Below are positions 11,766 to 25,200 of a DNA stretch of 64,000 nucleotides, piece by piece (positions within the stretch are counted from its first letter, which is position 1; each line of letters opens with the position of its first letter). A program made the translations under genes and the position numbers. This DNA comes from Kryptolebias marmoratus (lineage: Eukaryota > Chordata > Actinopteri > Cyprinodontiformes > Rivulidae), in the NCBI RefSeq assembly GCF_001649575.2, contig NC_051448.1, forward strand, positions 13,987,662 through 14,051,661. The letters are read 5' to 3'. The notes beneath the pieces were generated by a model, which had not been told where the DNA came from, did no database searches, and was given only the letters and a program-made list of their open reading frames with translations.

Positions 11766-12794
11766 AAAAAAAAAACACAAATTAACCCACAGATCACCAA
11801 ACAAGGAAAATCAACATGATAACCAAAAAATGTATAACCTGAACAAAAAACTTTCAGACTTCTATGGTCACTAATTAACAGCACTAGCTTTCTATGCTAA
11901 AGGCTTCAACTACCAGTTTTCATTTAAATATATTATAATAAACATCCGCTATCATTATTGCGATGGAGTTAATTGGAAATTTAAATCCCAAACTGTAATT
12001 TTTGGTACAAACTAGCTTTAAACCAAATAAAAAGACAGACTAATAATTTAGATGACGCTACTTGATTTTTTTCATGTCGATTCACAACAAAGAATAAAAA
12101 GAAAGCAATCAAAAAACTTAATGCATTCGGTTTTCAGTTATTGTCGCATTATAATGCTTGACATAATATGACGAGTTAACTGAAGTATTATGGTCTTAAC
12201 AACCTCATGCTGTTAAAAAGCTGACTTGTGCAATAAAAATCTTTTGCTAATCTGAGTAAATCACTACTTAAAGATGGTTAAAGTGTCAAAACAAGATTTA
12301 TCATTATCACAGTCTGTGAGTTGGGAACTAAAGCGTTTTTTGTTTTTTTTGGAGACAGGTATTTATTTTTGATCTTGCTGAATTTAGTTTAATGCAGCTT
12401 TGATCATTTTTATTCCTCCACCGATGTTTCTCATCTCTAACAAGAAGGATTTGATCTGCTGTAAGCAGATGACCTCACATCACTCATACGTCTGTTTATG
12501 AAGTAATTCCTCACATCTTAATGTGTTTAATGGTAGTATTTTATTTTTTTTACTTGTTCAGCTCATTTATACCACATACACTCAGCCTCGTATTAAAAAT
12601 GTGCTGTTCCTGTTTATTTCATTTATTTCTTTGCTCTGTTTCATTTGCACCCGCTATCTGGTCCATCTCAGCATCATACTCAAAAAGCCAGCAGCGTTAC
12701 TTATAAGATCATAATCTAAAATGGAAACAACTAGATTTCGCACACATTTTTGGCTATTTATGTGTAGTTACGACAGCGAAAAAGTTGGTAAATT

Positions 12795-13361
12795 GTGCCT
12801 TTCTTGATATGTCTGCTTATTTTTTGTGAAGGCAGCAGTGCAGCAAATTGCTCCTCTTCTTTCATTACTTCTTCTGAGACACAATCACCACCAGCTCTCA
12901 GACGATGGTGTGGATTTTATTTAAAAGCATACATGATACCTCATTTAAAGCAGAGAGAGATGCTGGTTGGTTTGCAGCGCACTTTGAGGTGCATATCTCC
13001 CTTTCAGAAAAGCCCTGTGAATGAGACAAATATGCAAACTTTTAATTTTCTCCTTCAAAAGGTGCACAATCCATTGATGAATCCAGGCCTCGGTGTATTA
13101 AATGTAAACGCAAAATATATCGCAGTCCAATTCTGCAGCTCAGAAATAAATTCTACATTTGCAACAATGAAAATGTTCAGTTTGACTGACACTGACAGCA
13201 GTACTGTCACCGAGCCTGGGATGTGTCTGCATGTTTCTGCTCAGCTCATCATTTATGAGCCGAACTGGGACTTCAGTCTAACACAAGTGTACATCACCGC
13301 CACTAAGAATGACCTTAGTTATATACACACAACTGAGCATACACTTCCCAGACAGTTTTAA
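12795..13361 (+). other. 188-residue open frame, probably not a gene
   Basis: Longest uninterrupted frame outside tmem200a. It starts with a hydrophobic stretch (MPFLICLLIFCEG) that resembles a signal peptide, but then shows no domain, motif or repeat pattern I recognise. Codon choice is not clearly biased, and no splice or promoter context supports it. The DNA from about 12930 to 13350 lacks low-complexity runs and could instead be a conserved non-coding stretch. I do not assign a function. Confidence 0.15.
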
Positions 13362-16300
13362 CAAAAATCCTAACATTTTACGCTCCACAGCAGTAGAATA
13401 TGTGGTATTGATTGAATCTGTTCCCGGTAGTAGTTAGCAGGGAGTTTACATTTGCTATCGTACTTAAAATTTTTCACCTCAGCACACACAGTGTACTCTT
13501 GCCTTGGGTGATTTCCCATGCCTGTTTTTTTATTTTTTGTAAAGCACAGAGGGGGAAAAAACCGCATAAGGGAATGAATTTCATCACTGAATAGGGAAAT
13601 TTTGAGGACAGTCAGCGAAGATGAGCAAAAATAAGTATTCAGAGGAAAGTTGTGGCAAAACGCATAAATAAATTAAAGAAACATCAGTAAGGTTTTTGTA
13701 CTGCTCCCTTGAGCTTTGGTCTCTCAGGTATTCTTACTTTAACGCTTGAAGGTAAGGGGTAAAACGATAATGACACAACATTTAATAGTAATTACCCTGC
13801 AGTTAGTGAGACAGCGAGGTAAAATAAATTGCTTACATTTCTCACATATTGATCTGTTATTGACTTATCTATTAAAAAATAACAGGGTGTTCAAAGAGAC
13901 AGAGCTGCTGAGGAGAGCAAAGGCAAGACAAAAAACAGAAGGGGATGGTGGGTGGAAGTGTAAGACAGAGGGACAGCAAAAAGTGAGGATAAAAAAAAAA
14001 AAAGAGCCGAGAAAACCAAATATATTTGTGGTGCATCGCCTGGTAATTTCAATAGCCAGTCGGGGAGACTGTGGGAAAAGCCGAGCAATAATTTAGGTGT
14101 TGATCAAGTCGTTGTGCGGAAAGGGATGGAGACTGAAGACTGAGGAAAGAGAGGAGCAGACAGCGAGGGAGGATGAGGGGTGGAGAGACTCGGTGGGCAG
14201 ATGTGAGAGCAAGCGAAGTGATGCAAGAGACCCAGGGGAGTGAAAGACGGGGTAGGAGCGATGGCAAGGAGGACAGTTCGAAGTTACGGACGCTGACTTT
14301 GAGAGTAAGAACAGAGAGAATAAGTGAACTTCCACAGCTCGTGTTCGTGAAGCTCATTTAATAAAAGCAATGAAAGAACAAAGGTTAGGGGAGCAAGTAA
14401 TGAAATTCAGGGAGCCTGAGAGAAGGGAAAGCTTTGTAGCAGCTAATTTTCGTCGCTATGGCAACGATTTAGCATCAGGGCCAGCAGAATGGTTACATAA
14501 GAGCGGCCAGAAGCATCTTTTATTACATTTACACACACAAACATGAGTACAACAAGGGCCCTTCTCAGCTTATTGGTACTTTGCGACTGTGGAGGGTTTT
14601 CAGGATGCAGCTCAGCCTCATAATTTCACAACGCAGGTTTCACACTTTAATCTCTATAAATCCCTGTGATTATTTACAGTTGTGGTGGTGAGAGGGAGGG
14701 GGATAAACACTGGTAGTCTTCCAGCTAGAAATGTGAAATTTTACAACTGTCTGACAGCAGAGATGTGTGTGAAATATGTGTCTTAAGTGGATCGACACAA
14801 GCTTCTGTGAGAAATCACCCAATGCAACTATGTTTGACTTTTCTGTGTCTCCTGGTAAACCGAGAAAGCTGACATTTATTTTCGAATCTAGTTAAAGAAA
14901 TATTGAGAAAACGAAGCAACATAAAGGACATAAGGTGCTGGGACACAATGTCTACCACTGACTAGCAATATTCCAAAATATCTTGTTTTATTTTGTTGTT
15001 ATGGAGGTTAGAAAGTCCAATACAAGATTGGTTCAAAATTTTTCTATAGTTGTTAGTCAAACATCATGACACTTGTCCCTTCCCCGATTTTAATGGTTGT
15101 CTTTTAAAACTGAATATTATAAAAAAATAAATACAGTTCACCCGAACCCCTGCTGCTTTTCATCCAGCATCAGTGTAGCCCAAAACTATTAAACAATTTT
15201 TATTAACCGGAGGTCACTCTTGTCTTATAACCGTTTTAAATGCACAAGAATGGGACACTTTGTGTTCAGATTAAAAAAAACATTATCATCATGCATTCAT
15301 GAGTTCTCTTTTCACAATTTTAGTATTTTCTTTTGATGAACAATAAACTTCAGCAGCACAGTTTATCTTAGAGAGTACAGCAGAAAATGTAAGTTATTTT
15401 TTAAAATAGAGTTTTGTACTTTGCAAAGGACAATTTACTGTATCTTAAACTATTTTATTTGCATCACTTTTTAAAGCTTCTCTCAATATTTGCTTTATTT
15501 TTGATCAGACCTATAGCTCATCTTATTGCAAAATGTGGAGACAGTACATGTTTATGGTCTTCAGCTACAGAACAGAAGTCCAGTTTTTGTTTTTTTAACC
15601 TTTTTTGGAATAACTATATCTGTACTCCCAGGTCTTAACATACAGATGTTTACTTAAATATGTAAGTAAAAGCCCATGCATTTTAATCACAGACGATTCA
15701 TAAATTTAAAAGAAAGAAAAAAAACGAAGGATAAAAAAAGCAGCTATGCACAGTACGCCAGACAAACTAATAGCATGTCTGTAGTCAAACTGAGGCTTCA
15801 TTCGCCAAAAATCACGTTTTTTGGGAGAAATGTTGCAGCAGTCAAATCTGGACCTCAGTTTTAGTCCTTCCTGCTCGACACACGATTCAGAGTTTAGTTC
15901 AAATGTATCATCACCTACACACAACATATAACTCTCACTTTAGATTTTGAGAAAATGTCGAGCTGTACAGCTGCAGTCTACAGTCCAGAGATAAGCACCT
16001 GATGAGCTGCAACAGGGATAGCAGTGACTCAAACTTGTCTCTATAAGCACTTTGCAGTGGCGCCTGTACGAGCAGACGCTGCAGTCTCTTTACGTAGGAG
16101 AGAAGAACACAGGGAGAATAGATGAAAGTGAAAACCTTTTACTTTCAAGTTTTATTTAATGGTCTAGGGCATAAATTTACCTTAAAAAAGGTTGAACACA
16201 TCTGTTGAAAAGGTGACTTGTAATTGAATCCTCCTCTCACTTTGACATTTGAGCGTGCAGCACATTTAGACGCTCTGTAACACAAAAAGGCGAGGACTGG

Positions 16301-17117
16301 AGACTGAAAAGGGAAACAGAGTGTAACAAGAAAGAAAATGCATGGAAAAAGAGTGTGTATGTATGAGTGAGAAGGATTAAAAGGATGGATTAAAGGTGAT
16401 CTCATCCCTTGATGAGGATCTTGTACTGAGTGGGGTCATTTAAGCTTAGACAAAAGGGGGAAGGGTGGGAGTTAGGAGAGGCGAGGGGGAGGAACGGGTT
16501 TTGGTTGCTGAGTTGTTAAGGCTACAATAAAGGGGCATAGATAAAGAAAATGGAAAATGGAATTAGTTTCGTCCTGTTTTTTGGTATGCACATTTTCAGT
16601 GCCCTTTTGTACTTTTAATCCTTGCTCGTGTCGTTCTAAAACGCTAACATGAGGCCTCATGAGATGTAACAGAAACTGTCATTTACAAATATCAACGATA
16701 AAGATACACAGCCAGGCGGCGGCTCTGTGAGCTTCTACTCACACACAGCGGCGCTTTTGTCTAAAAGCTAAGATCAGCTTGTTAACATGCGCACAATAAC
16801 AGCGCTAACGCTTTGAACGGCGATAACAATCGGTCGCACCGGTGCCAGCTGAGAGGAACAAAGCTGGTATCAGGTCAATGCAGCGCCTCCCGCAGCTCTG
16901 AACATGTCTACCAGTTTCTGATTTACAAAAGACATTTAAAGTGAGTGTCTACGTTAGCGTTAGTAGAGTCTGAATGAATGGTTTAACGACGCAAACTAAA
17001 ATACCAGGAATAAACCAGGAATGCTGCAAAAGTAGGAAATCTAATTTAGTTTTCTATTAAGGATGGCAAAAATAATCAATGTAATGTGCTTAGGCAATGC
17101 CACAGTTGCTTTGTGCA

Positions 17118-17210
17118 TAAGTGCTTTATTATGTAAAGCACTTTGAATGCCTTGCTGCTAAAATGTGGTATACAAACAAATTTTTTACTTACTTACTTAC
17201 TTACATAAGT
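17118..17210 (+). mobile_element. LINE 3' tail fragment (L2-like)
   Basis: Contains 'gtaaagcactttgaatgcc', 'gctaaaatgtggtatacaaa' and a terminal (TTAC)n run at about 17186-17204. The AAAGCACTTTG ... TATAxAAATAAA ... short tandem tail layout recurs at 22206-22270, 31560-31633 and 33503-33555, as expected of the 3' end of L2-type LINEs. Only the tail is left. Confidence 0.55.
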
Positions 17211-17697
17211 TTTCTAGGCAAAGCATCTACTGTATATTACGAATACTAGATCCTGTGTCTCCACTTTCCCTGATTGTTGGGAATTGAAGCCAGCAGGACC
17301 TGATTAATGGGCACGGACATTTTTATTTCTTTTGCAACAAGAATCTACGTACTATAGAGGGATGTGAGGCTTTAAGTCCCATCTACTCTCCTGCACTCAA
17401 TTATGGTGTGACATGACCCTTCTTTAAGGCATGAAAGAACTAAAAACAACTAAACATATCAGAAACATGAATATTTGAATATACAGCAGCAAGGTAAGAA
17501 CTACGTGAATTAACAAGAGTCAACGTCTGAAAAAAATGATTGGAAATATTTTTCTTTTTTTTTTGTTTTTACAAAGGGCAATCTCATGTTTGTTTATGTG
17601 GACAGGTTGGACTTTAAACCTGAACTGGAACCAGGAATCTTACTCCTTGGTTAGGCTAAAAACACAACACCAAATAAAAAAGTGAGGTACACAACTT

Positions 17698-17751
<54 letters not shown>

Positions 17752-20700
17752 GGAATTATATTATATACCAAGAGTCTAGATCAAGAGAACTGATTAGGTT
17801 GGAGGATGCAGTCTAATATTGACTTGATGACCTGATGCTGAAGCAGTCAGATGTAGTCTGTTTGACCATTTTTGAACAATGGGTAGATTTACTGTCTTGG
17901 TTTTTAATTGCGTCTTTGAACAGCTCGGTAACTGTTTGTTTAAAATGAATAAATCATGCATGTCAAAAGTATCTTAAAGCAAACAGTTCACAGTGACACT
18001 GTACTGAGGTCTGAAATGTGCTGAAAATATTTGGCTAACAAACAAAATGTCAAGATGTTTTACACTTACATTTCAACAGCACATTATTCAGATCAATTAA
18101 AGTTTCTCAGTGGAAAATATTTGCGGATTCTTTTTTGTTTGTGTACATCGTCGCTCTATGTGTAACAGTACGTCTTCATTCTTTCATCTCTTTGGTATCT
18201 TTAAATCAGTGGAAAAGCAGGCGATTTCCCAAGAAGTTGTCTCTTGTTGATGTTTGGAGAACATGAAATATAATTTGTGCAGCTTTACAGCAATGACTTG
18301 TTTTGGCTGCTGCTGAAGCCTCCCAGTGAAGGTACTTTGAATTTACACCATGTCACACAGATACACACATGTCTGCACACACACATACGTTTATTTTTTT
18401 ATTCCTGTTGAGACACTGAAATGTCGCTGTCCCTTCCTTAACTCCTTATCCTAATCTTTAGTCATAACAAATGATTACCTATCCTTTACTTTTTCTTGGA
18501 GACAAACTATAATCTTCCTGAAAATAAGGTCCTCACAAGAAGTCCCCATAAGTTGGTGTCCTGTCATGCAGTGGACCCCATTTTACATTAAAACAAACTC
18601 ACACACACACACAAAAAAGAGACAGAGATATTCCTATTACGAATAAACTGACAAAGGAACATGACAAATGTGCCTCTAATCCTGTATTTTACTAATTTGG
18701 AGGAGATTTGTAAGCTTTAGGGGAAAAGATCTGAAAGTTACAAAAAGGAACAAATAGATGCATAAATGAAACGAAGTGCCGAAGTGGAACAATGGGTGGA
18801 TAAAAAGGAGACAAAACAAAAGGGAGAGATATTATCTTAACACTTGAGGAAAGATAGCCAGGAAAGTTTTTTAAACAGGAGGCAAAAGTGTTGCAGATGG
18901 TGAGAAGGAAAGAATATGTGTTGCTCTGCAGGAAGAACACAAACAGCACATTTTCGGAATCAACAAATTGTTTGTTTTAGATGGCCCTAAATTAGATAAC
19001 CCTAAAGGAATGCTGTTAAAAGTCATTTGAGAGATTTGCAGGAAAAAAAAATGTTGGGAGAGGTTGAATAAAGCTGTTTGATTTAATGAGAACGAGTTCA
19101 CATAACAATAAGCAGCCAGTTCCAGCAACAATTACTTCATTACTGTTGCTTATTTGGGTAAAAAATGGCTGCCTGTTACCCCTACTTTTATTGTAATGTG
19201 GAGACTTGTTATTTTAATAACTTTTACAATGTATGGGTGCACAGCATAAACAGGAAAAAGACTTGTACGGTTTACAGAATATCCTTTGTGGACAAACTTA
19301 ACATAATGGTTCAGTTGTGCATGTTTTTTAAAAACAGATTTTCTCTCATTTAAGGCTTGTTTTCTATGTTACCTTAGGTACCTTTTGTTGCTGTCTTGAC
19401 TGCATATATAATCACAGTGTGCTGCATTTTACCAAAGTCTTTTTGATCCTTGGGTTTCTGAGGGAGAAGGTGGTGTTTAAAATGCTAATAGCTGCTCACA
19501 GACAAATCTTGTTCTGCAGGATATTCAAATAACGTTTGCAAAAGCGTTAAAAGAAAATGAAGCACAAATGTGGATCACAAACATTGCATCTGGGCTTTAG
19601 GACCAGAAATGTTAAGTATTATGCGTCTATATTCCAGGCAAAAAACAATAGAGACATTGTTGAAACACACAGATCTTTTCTAATCACCACAAGAAAACTG
19701 GCATTTCTCTGCAAAATATTTATATGGTGAGATGTTACACAAATTGATGCATTTTATGCTCTGCTCTGGTGACTTAGTTTCTCCTTATTTTGAGCTTTAA
19801 GCCTAAATTAATGTATCTCCAATATTTATATGTGACTCGAAGTAAGACTCAGATTTTACATCTTCTTTTCTTTTTTTAGAAGTTTGTGCTTGTTTTGAGC
19901 ACACTTTTACAGATAACAGTTACAGCTAACGTTTTGAGCAAAGACCCCATGTTCTGTTGGGACCACACCAGGTTTTATGGTGGCGGGTGACAACAACTTG
20001 TAGTGTGCCGCTAATAAAACAGACCAATGCTAACATAAACCTAAATATTTAGGGTTTCTATATTAATGAAACTCCACATTTATCACAAATAGTTTCAGTT
20101 ATCGCAGGTTAATTTAGTTAAATGTTTTTGAACATTTATGACTCTCTAGTTTGTTTAAAGAACCAAAACCTGAGAGAAAAACCCATATTGATATTTCTTT
20201 CCTTATCGTTGGACAAGTTGAGTCTTAATGACCCGTTCAGGTTTGTTTTATAGCTGTTAGTGTCCAGGCTGCTCATTAAGCTTAGATTAGTCATTTTGAT
20301 TTTTTTTTTTTTAAAGCAGCCTCATATGATTCTGCCACTGGTGTTATCATTTTAGAGCCTTATGGTTGACTCTTAATTGTCTCAGATCTGAACAACATGC
20401 CAAATGATCAGTTGTTGGCAGCAAGACAGGATACAGAGTCTTCAACAAATTCTGGGGAATTAAAAACCTAAAGGATTATTTTTATACTATTTTTTATTTA
20501 GAAAAAAAAAAGCCATATGAAGAGTGTTACGTAGCTCAGGAAAGTGTGCAGTAGCATTTTTAAAATGTGCTGCCCTCAGAGTTTGTTCTGTTGTTGACGT
20601 ACCTGTGTTTCATTCTGCTGGTCAATAATAAGAGCATCTTTCAGAAACCTCATTCTGTCTTCACCAAGTTCTAACACTTCATTTCACTGAAAACAATTTG

Positions 20701-20817
20701 CTCACGGCTCTGCTGTGTCCGGCTCAAATCAGACATCATTATTATATTGCACGTCTGCGCGGTTCCTTTTTTTTTATTGTGTTTTTCAACATGGCGGCAG
20801 ACGCAATGAGGGAAATT
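17211..20817. other. Gene desert, middle part
   Basis: No coding signal. Holds a long (TA)n microsatellite at 17699-17745, a CA-rich run near 18600-18612 and A/T-rich single-copy-looking DNA. Small frames are scattered on both strands without motif or splice support. Confidence 0.5.
17699..17745. repeat. (TA)n microsatellite
   Basis: About 47 bases of AT repeats with one G interruption near 17715. Confidence 0.95.
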
Positions 20818-21335
20818 CAATTTTAAATTCAAGTTTATTTAATCAGGACAGTGTGCAATTATACCACAACTGTAAAAACATTCAATGCATTGCACCGGAT
20901 TTAGCTTTAGGCTAAATTTCATCTGTAGTCCATCTAGACAAGAAACAAACATCTGACATCAGTAAAATCAATAAAAACAAATATTTAACAAACACATAAA
21001 AAGTTACAAGCACACCACCTCCCCATATTAAATAGTTAATTGCTCTTGATGATTACCAAATGGAAATAAGTTATTGCAGTGTTGAATAGATCTTAGATGT
21101 TTCTTCAGATTAATTTAAAAACTAATTAAAAAAACTGCAGCATTTTACAGGATCAGGAGCAGCATTCCATTGTGCAGTGGCTTTAACGGAGAAAGCTGCT
21201 TGTCCAAAAGAGTAAATATTGAGCGTTTCTGTTCTGTATGGATGTTCTGGTGGAGAAAAAAAGAGACTGAAGAGCTGAACGATGCATGCTGGGATCGGAA
21301 CCTGGACGCCGAAACACTGAACCAACCAAGACAAT
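20818..21335 (-). mobile_element. 5'-truncated non-LTR retrotransposon fragment
   Basis: On the minus strand, a frame at 21334-21122 reads like the C-terminal end of a LINE polymerase (PYRTETLNIYSFGQAAFSVK, then ATAQWNAAPD). It is followed by a 3' UTR with 'tgcaatgcattgaatg', 'cctgattaaataaacttgaa' and an A-rich end near 20820. The 'AxFSVKAxxxWNxxP' pattern is common in fish LINE remnants. Everything upstream of this C-terminal part is missing. Clade not determined. Confidence 0.5.
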
Positions 21336-21944
21336 TACGCTCTGTCTTTCAGCCTTCAGCACCCTGGGTTTATATGTCAGTTTCTCTCTTTAGCTTTTAA
21401 GGTCTGTGCAGGCTGCTCTGTGTGTATTTCATAACTGCAAATGTAGTGAAAAGGAAACCAGGTGACAAGAAAACAAGAAGAACTGACATGTTTGTGTGTA
21501 AAGATGCCACAATCTTCCCGATGTTAGAGTACAAATAAGTTAATTCATAGCACCTCAAACTCGAATGCTAAGTCTGATGCAACTCCATTTTCTTCATATT
21601 TTCTGTTTATTTCTGAGTGTAGTAAAAATCCATTGACTTAGTTAAGTAACCAAATGCTTTATTAGTTATGTCATCTAGAGGTTTTGAACAAAGAGAAAGG
21701 ATCTCTTTCTTGTTAATTAAACATGCTTTATACTTTTACAAGCAGCTTTTTCAATTTAAATTGAAAAATGTGGGTCCCCAAATGGCAGACCGCTGTCCAG
21801 ATCCAAACCCAAACTCTTTAGGCTGACCTCACTGGGTTTTAACTGAAGACCCCAGATCTAAAACTTTACAAACTATTAAAAGCATTTTGTGGATGCAGTA
21901 AGAATATATATTTATTTTAAGCTTATTTAGTTTCTATTTCTTCA
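21336..21944. other. Non-coding stretch
   Basis: Nothing recognised; lies between two LINE remnants of opposite orientation. Confidence 0.4.
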
Positions 21945-22270
21945 CAGCAACACAAGCTCCCAAGCTCTGGAACAATTTATCCCTGAGTGTCAGACAGGCC
22001 TCCTCTCTTCCTGTTTTTAAATCTCTTTTAAAAACACACTTTTATACTTTGGCTTTTAACACACCGTGATTTTTGTCTTTCTTGGCACCTAAAACATACT
22101 TGCTGTGAACCCGTATGTGTATGTCTCTTTTTATCTATTTATCTTTTTTATCTCTTTATTTGTTTTATCTATTTCCTTTTTACTGTTTTTTTTTTCTATC
22201 TATTGTACAGCACTTTGGCTACCCCTGTGGTTTTTAAAATGTGCTATATAAATAAAGTTGATTGATTGAG
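21945..22270 (+). mobile_element. L2-like LINE 3' end
   Basis: The plus strand reads as the decayed C-terminus of an L2-type polymerase (words like 'LWNNLSLSVRQASSLPVFKS' in frame from about 21966), followed by a T-rich 3' UTR, 'cagcactttggct', 'gtgctatataaataaagt' and a (TTGA)n tail to 22269. The 5' part of the element is absent, as expected of incomplete target-primed insertion. Confidence 0.68.
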
Positions 22271-25200
22271 CAACTATTTAATCTGCAGAGACGGCATTCT
22301 GTTTTACTTCCTGGATGAATTTCCTGTAAGTGTTACATAAACGCGAATGTTTTCGTTTTGTTTTGTGTCCTTATCTTTGCACATTTCTCACATGTTCTGC
22401 GTTATGATTTCAGCTCCACGTTCCCTCCTGCTTTCTTGTAGTGTGGGCATTTATGTTTGTTCAATTATAACAAGTTTCATTTCTCATTGTTCACACCTGA
22501 AATACCCACGTGGTGAACTATTTTTTATTTTTACACAATAAAATGTTGAAACCATGGAAACTAATGAGGGGTAATGACTGTAGTGTAAACAGCGGTTTAT
22601 ATTTAGTAGAGGTTGCGTAGGTGAGGTTTATTTCAGAAAACACTGGTGCTTTAATTGGAGCACATTATTAACACTTAAAACCACTTATTACTTTCTCTCC
22701 ATGTGTGAGCTAACGCTCACAGCTGTCTGTGTTACGCTCTGTGAACAGAAACTGTCCCGCTGTGAGGTAATTATTGCAAAGAGTTGGAAGCATGACGTCT
22801 GATACTGCTCACTGTTTGGCTAATTGAGATCAATTCAAACCCCTCACTCTTGTTTTTTCTCCATTGCATTTTTTTTAAATCTCAAGACAAAAAAACATTA
22901 TTTTGGCTTTGAAGCTATGCAAAATCCTATATTTCCCCTCAAACATTCTTATTTTTGCACGCCAAGTTATGATTTTGTTCTAATTTTTGGAAAAATCTAT
23001 TTTAGTGTCTTACAATTGTAATGGAGTTGTGTGTTTCTGAAATTCTCACCTCCTAGGAGGGTATCTAACTCACAGCATCAAACCTTGTCCTTCGATAAGG
23101 ATGTCAGCACATCTAAGACATTTTGCTGGTTTCATGTTTCCTATCACCCACATCCAGACACCTCTAAGGGTTTTTTTTTTTTACAACAATCCACAAAGAT
23201 CATCGGCGCCTCAGTTATTTTTTAACATTCAGGAAGCTCCATCTGTCAAATGTTTTCTGTTAAATTCTCTAAAGGTTACAGGTTCAGAGTCACTAAACAA
23301 GCCATCCTTCATAAATAACTCAGTTTATTTGTGACCTCACCGTAATCATACTGCAAGCTTCAGGGGATTTTTAGCCGCGGCGACTTCTTTTGCTGACCAA
23401 CGCCACTCGTGACAAATTGTTCGGGTTTGAATCAGATGCTGCATCCAACCGTCTGCTAAGGATTTTTTGAAAACGGCCGTCGTGAAAAATGCTACAGATT
23501 GTTTTATGTAACACGCCACCTGGTGCATCACGTTTTCTGACCCTTTGATGGCTTCAGGTTATCTGTTTGTGGGCAAATACAAAGTTACAGATATATGATG
23601 TAATGCTAGCAGTATACTCTTGGGTTTCAGGTCTGATATCAATGAACTGTCACTGTTCACTGTTTTCAGTGAATTTTCTTGGTCAATTTGTTTCAGACTT
23701 TTTGAGACAGACCTTGATTCGCTTCTCCAAACACTTTCTTCAGTATTTCCTGGAAAGCGTAGTCTATTTATATTGAACCTAAAGATTGTGCACAATTTTG
23801 CAGCTTTATAGTGTTTGTTGCTCAGCAAGTCTGAGAAATATCGGTTTTCAACACACGTTCAGACTGGAATCCAAATATCCAAATATGTTTGTATTTGATA
23901 TCTAACATGCCCTCATGGAAGTACACATAAACACCATCTCACTTCAGGCACATTTTTAGACATCATATTTTTTAAACTGAAGCTTTTGAGTTTCTTTTAC
24001 TCAGTTTAAATGATCTGCTTACGTTTAGGATGAAAATACAAGGCTCTATGTCTAACTGCATGGCATGAAATAACACAAAGAATGCCATGTTGATTTGTAA
24101 CAGTGATGAGATTTGGAGTGTTATAAGTAATATTTTATCACACTAGGCTGAAGGGTTTCATCCGTACATGATGTGAACGGACATTAAATGCACAGTAATA
24201 ACACATGACAGAACCTTATATGTTATTCATATGCTACGAGTCCATGCTTCTCTATGAAGTGACGCTTTTAGGGTCATGCTTTTTAAATATACAAAATAAA
24301 ATGAGCCTTTTTCAGTTATACTCAAAGCCTTGCATGTAGAAACATAGTGATGGGATAAGATTAATGGTTCCTTTATTCGACCAAAAACAACAGCTTTTGT
24401 TTAGGTTCTGTTGTTTGGCAGAAAATTAACGACTTAATGAAAAGCCTGTGTCATGTTTTCAGCCTACATCAGTGAAACTCCCCACCATTTGCATCGGTTT
24501 GTACAGTTAATGCAAGTCACAGCAGCGTCGTGGACTCGGGTCCAACTTTTCAACCCACCATCAGCATGTTTGAACAGAAAGCAGGATTCATCAGCCTGTT
24601 TGGACCCTCAGTCATCCTCGATTACTGTTTATTTGCTGCCTCATTACTGCCTTTTATTCTTAGCGTCGTCTTCTACTGCTGTCCATCTGCTGCAGCATGT
24701 GAGGAGTTGTTTGTTCGGAGATGATGTGTGCCACTTTCATGATTCTTCTCACATGATATTTGCAGACGTAATCGACCACCTGTTTTGTGGAATAACGTGC
24801 ATTATGTTAATCCAATCCATTTGGATATTACATATATAAAATTTTAATTAATCTTTGGTTCCTAGTTTTAGTTGCTGCTGGTAAAGATGTTAGGTTCAAT
24901 TGATCTAATATACTTGAACAAATTTATTTGCCCCTAAAAGCACTGTAATCTATACCAAGATGACATCATACGTCATAAAAACACATTATAATTATTTTTA
25001 TGAAGTATAGAATAAAACTGAATGGTTTAATGGATATAAACAAAGAAATAATTGAAATGACCACCATTTTAGCCTGATTTCAAGCTAGCTGAAGACCAAC
25101 AGGAGAATTACCAGCATTTTTATTTGTTTATGTTTATCTGTTTAAAAAAAATAGTGCTTTTATTTTTGTAATAGGGTTTTACAGATTTCTTCAAACTGTG

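Larger units (their letters stand above)
8335..17117. other. Gene desert, left part
   Basis: No supported gene in about 8.8 kb. Contains poly(A) tracts (9449-9462, 9905-9923), a (TA)n microsatellite, half of a hAT-like MITE and a 188-residue open frame at 12795-13361 that is judged probably non-coding (all listed separately). Purine-rich DNA runs from about 13890 to 14330 and explains several overlapping small frames on the opposite strand. The interval around 16680-16900 is GC-richer with several CpGs but shows no exon. Confidence 0.5.

Noticed and set aside
13746..14361. Overlapping frames on both strands in purine-rich DNA
   Set aside because: Opposite-strand frames of similar length in a GA-rich tract are expected by composition; no motif.
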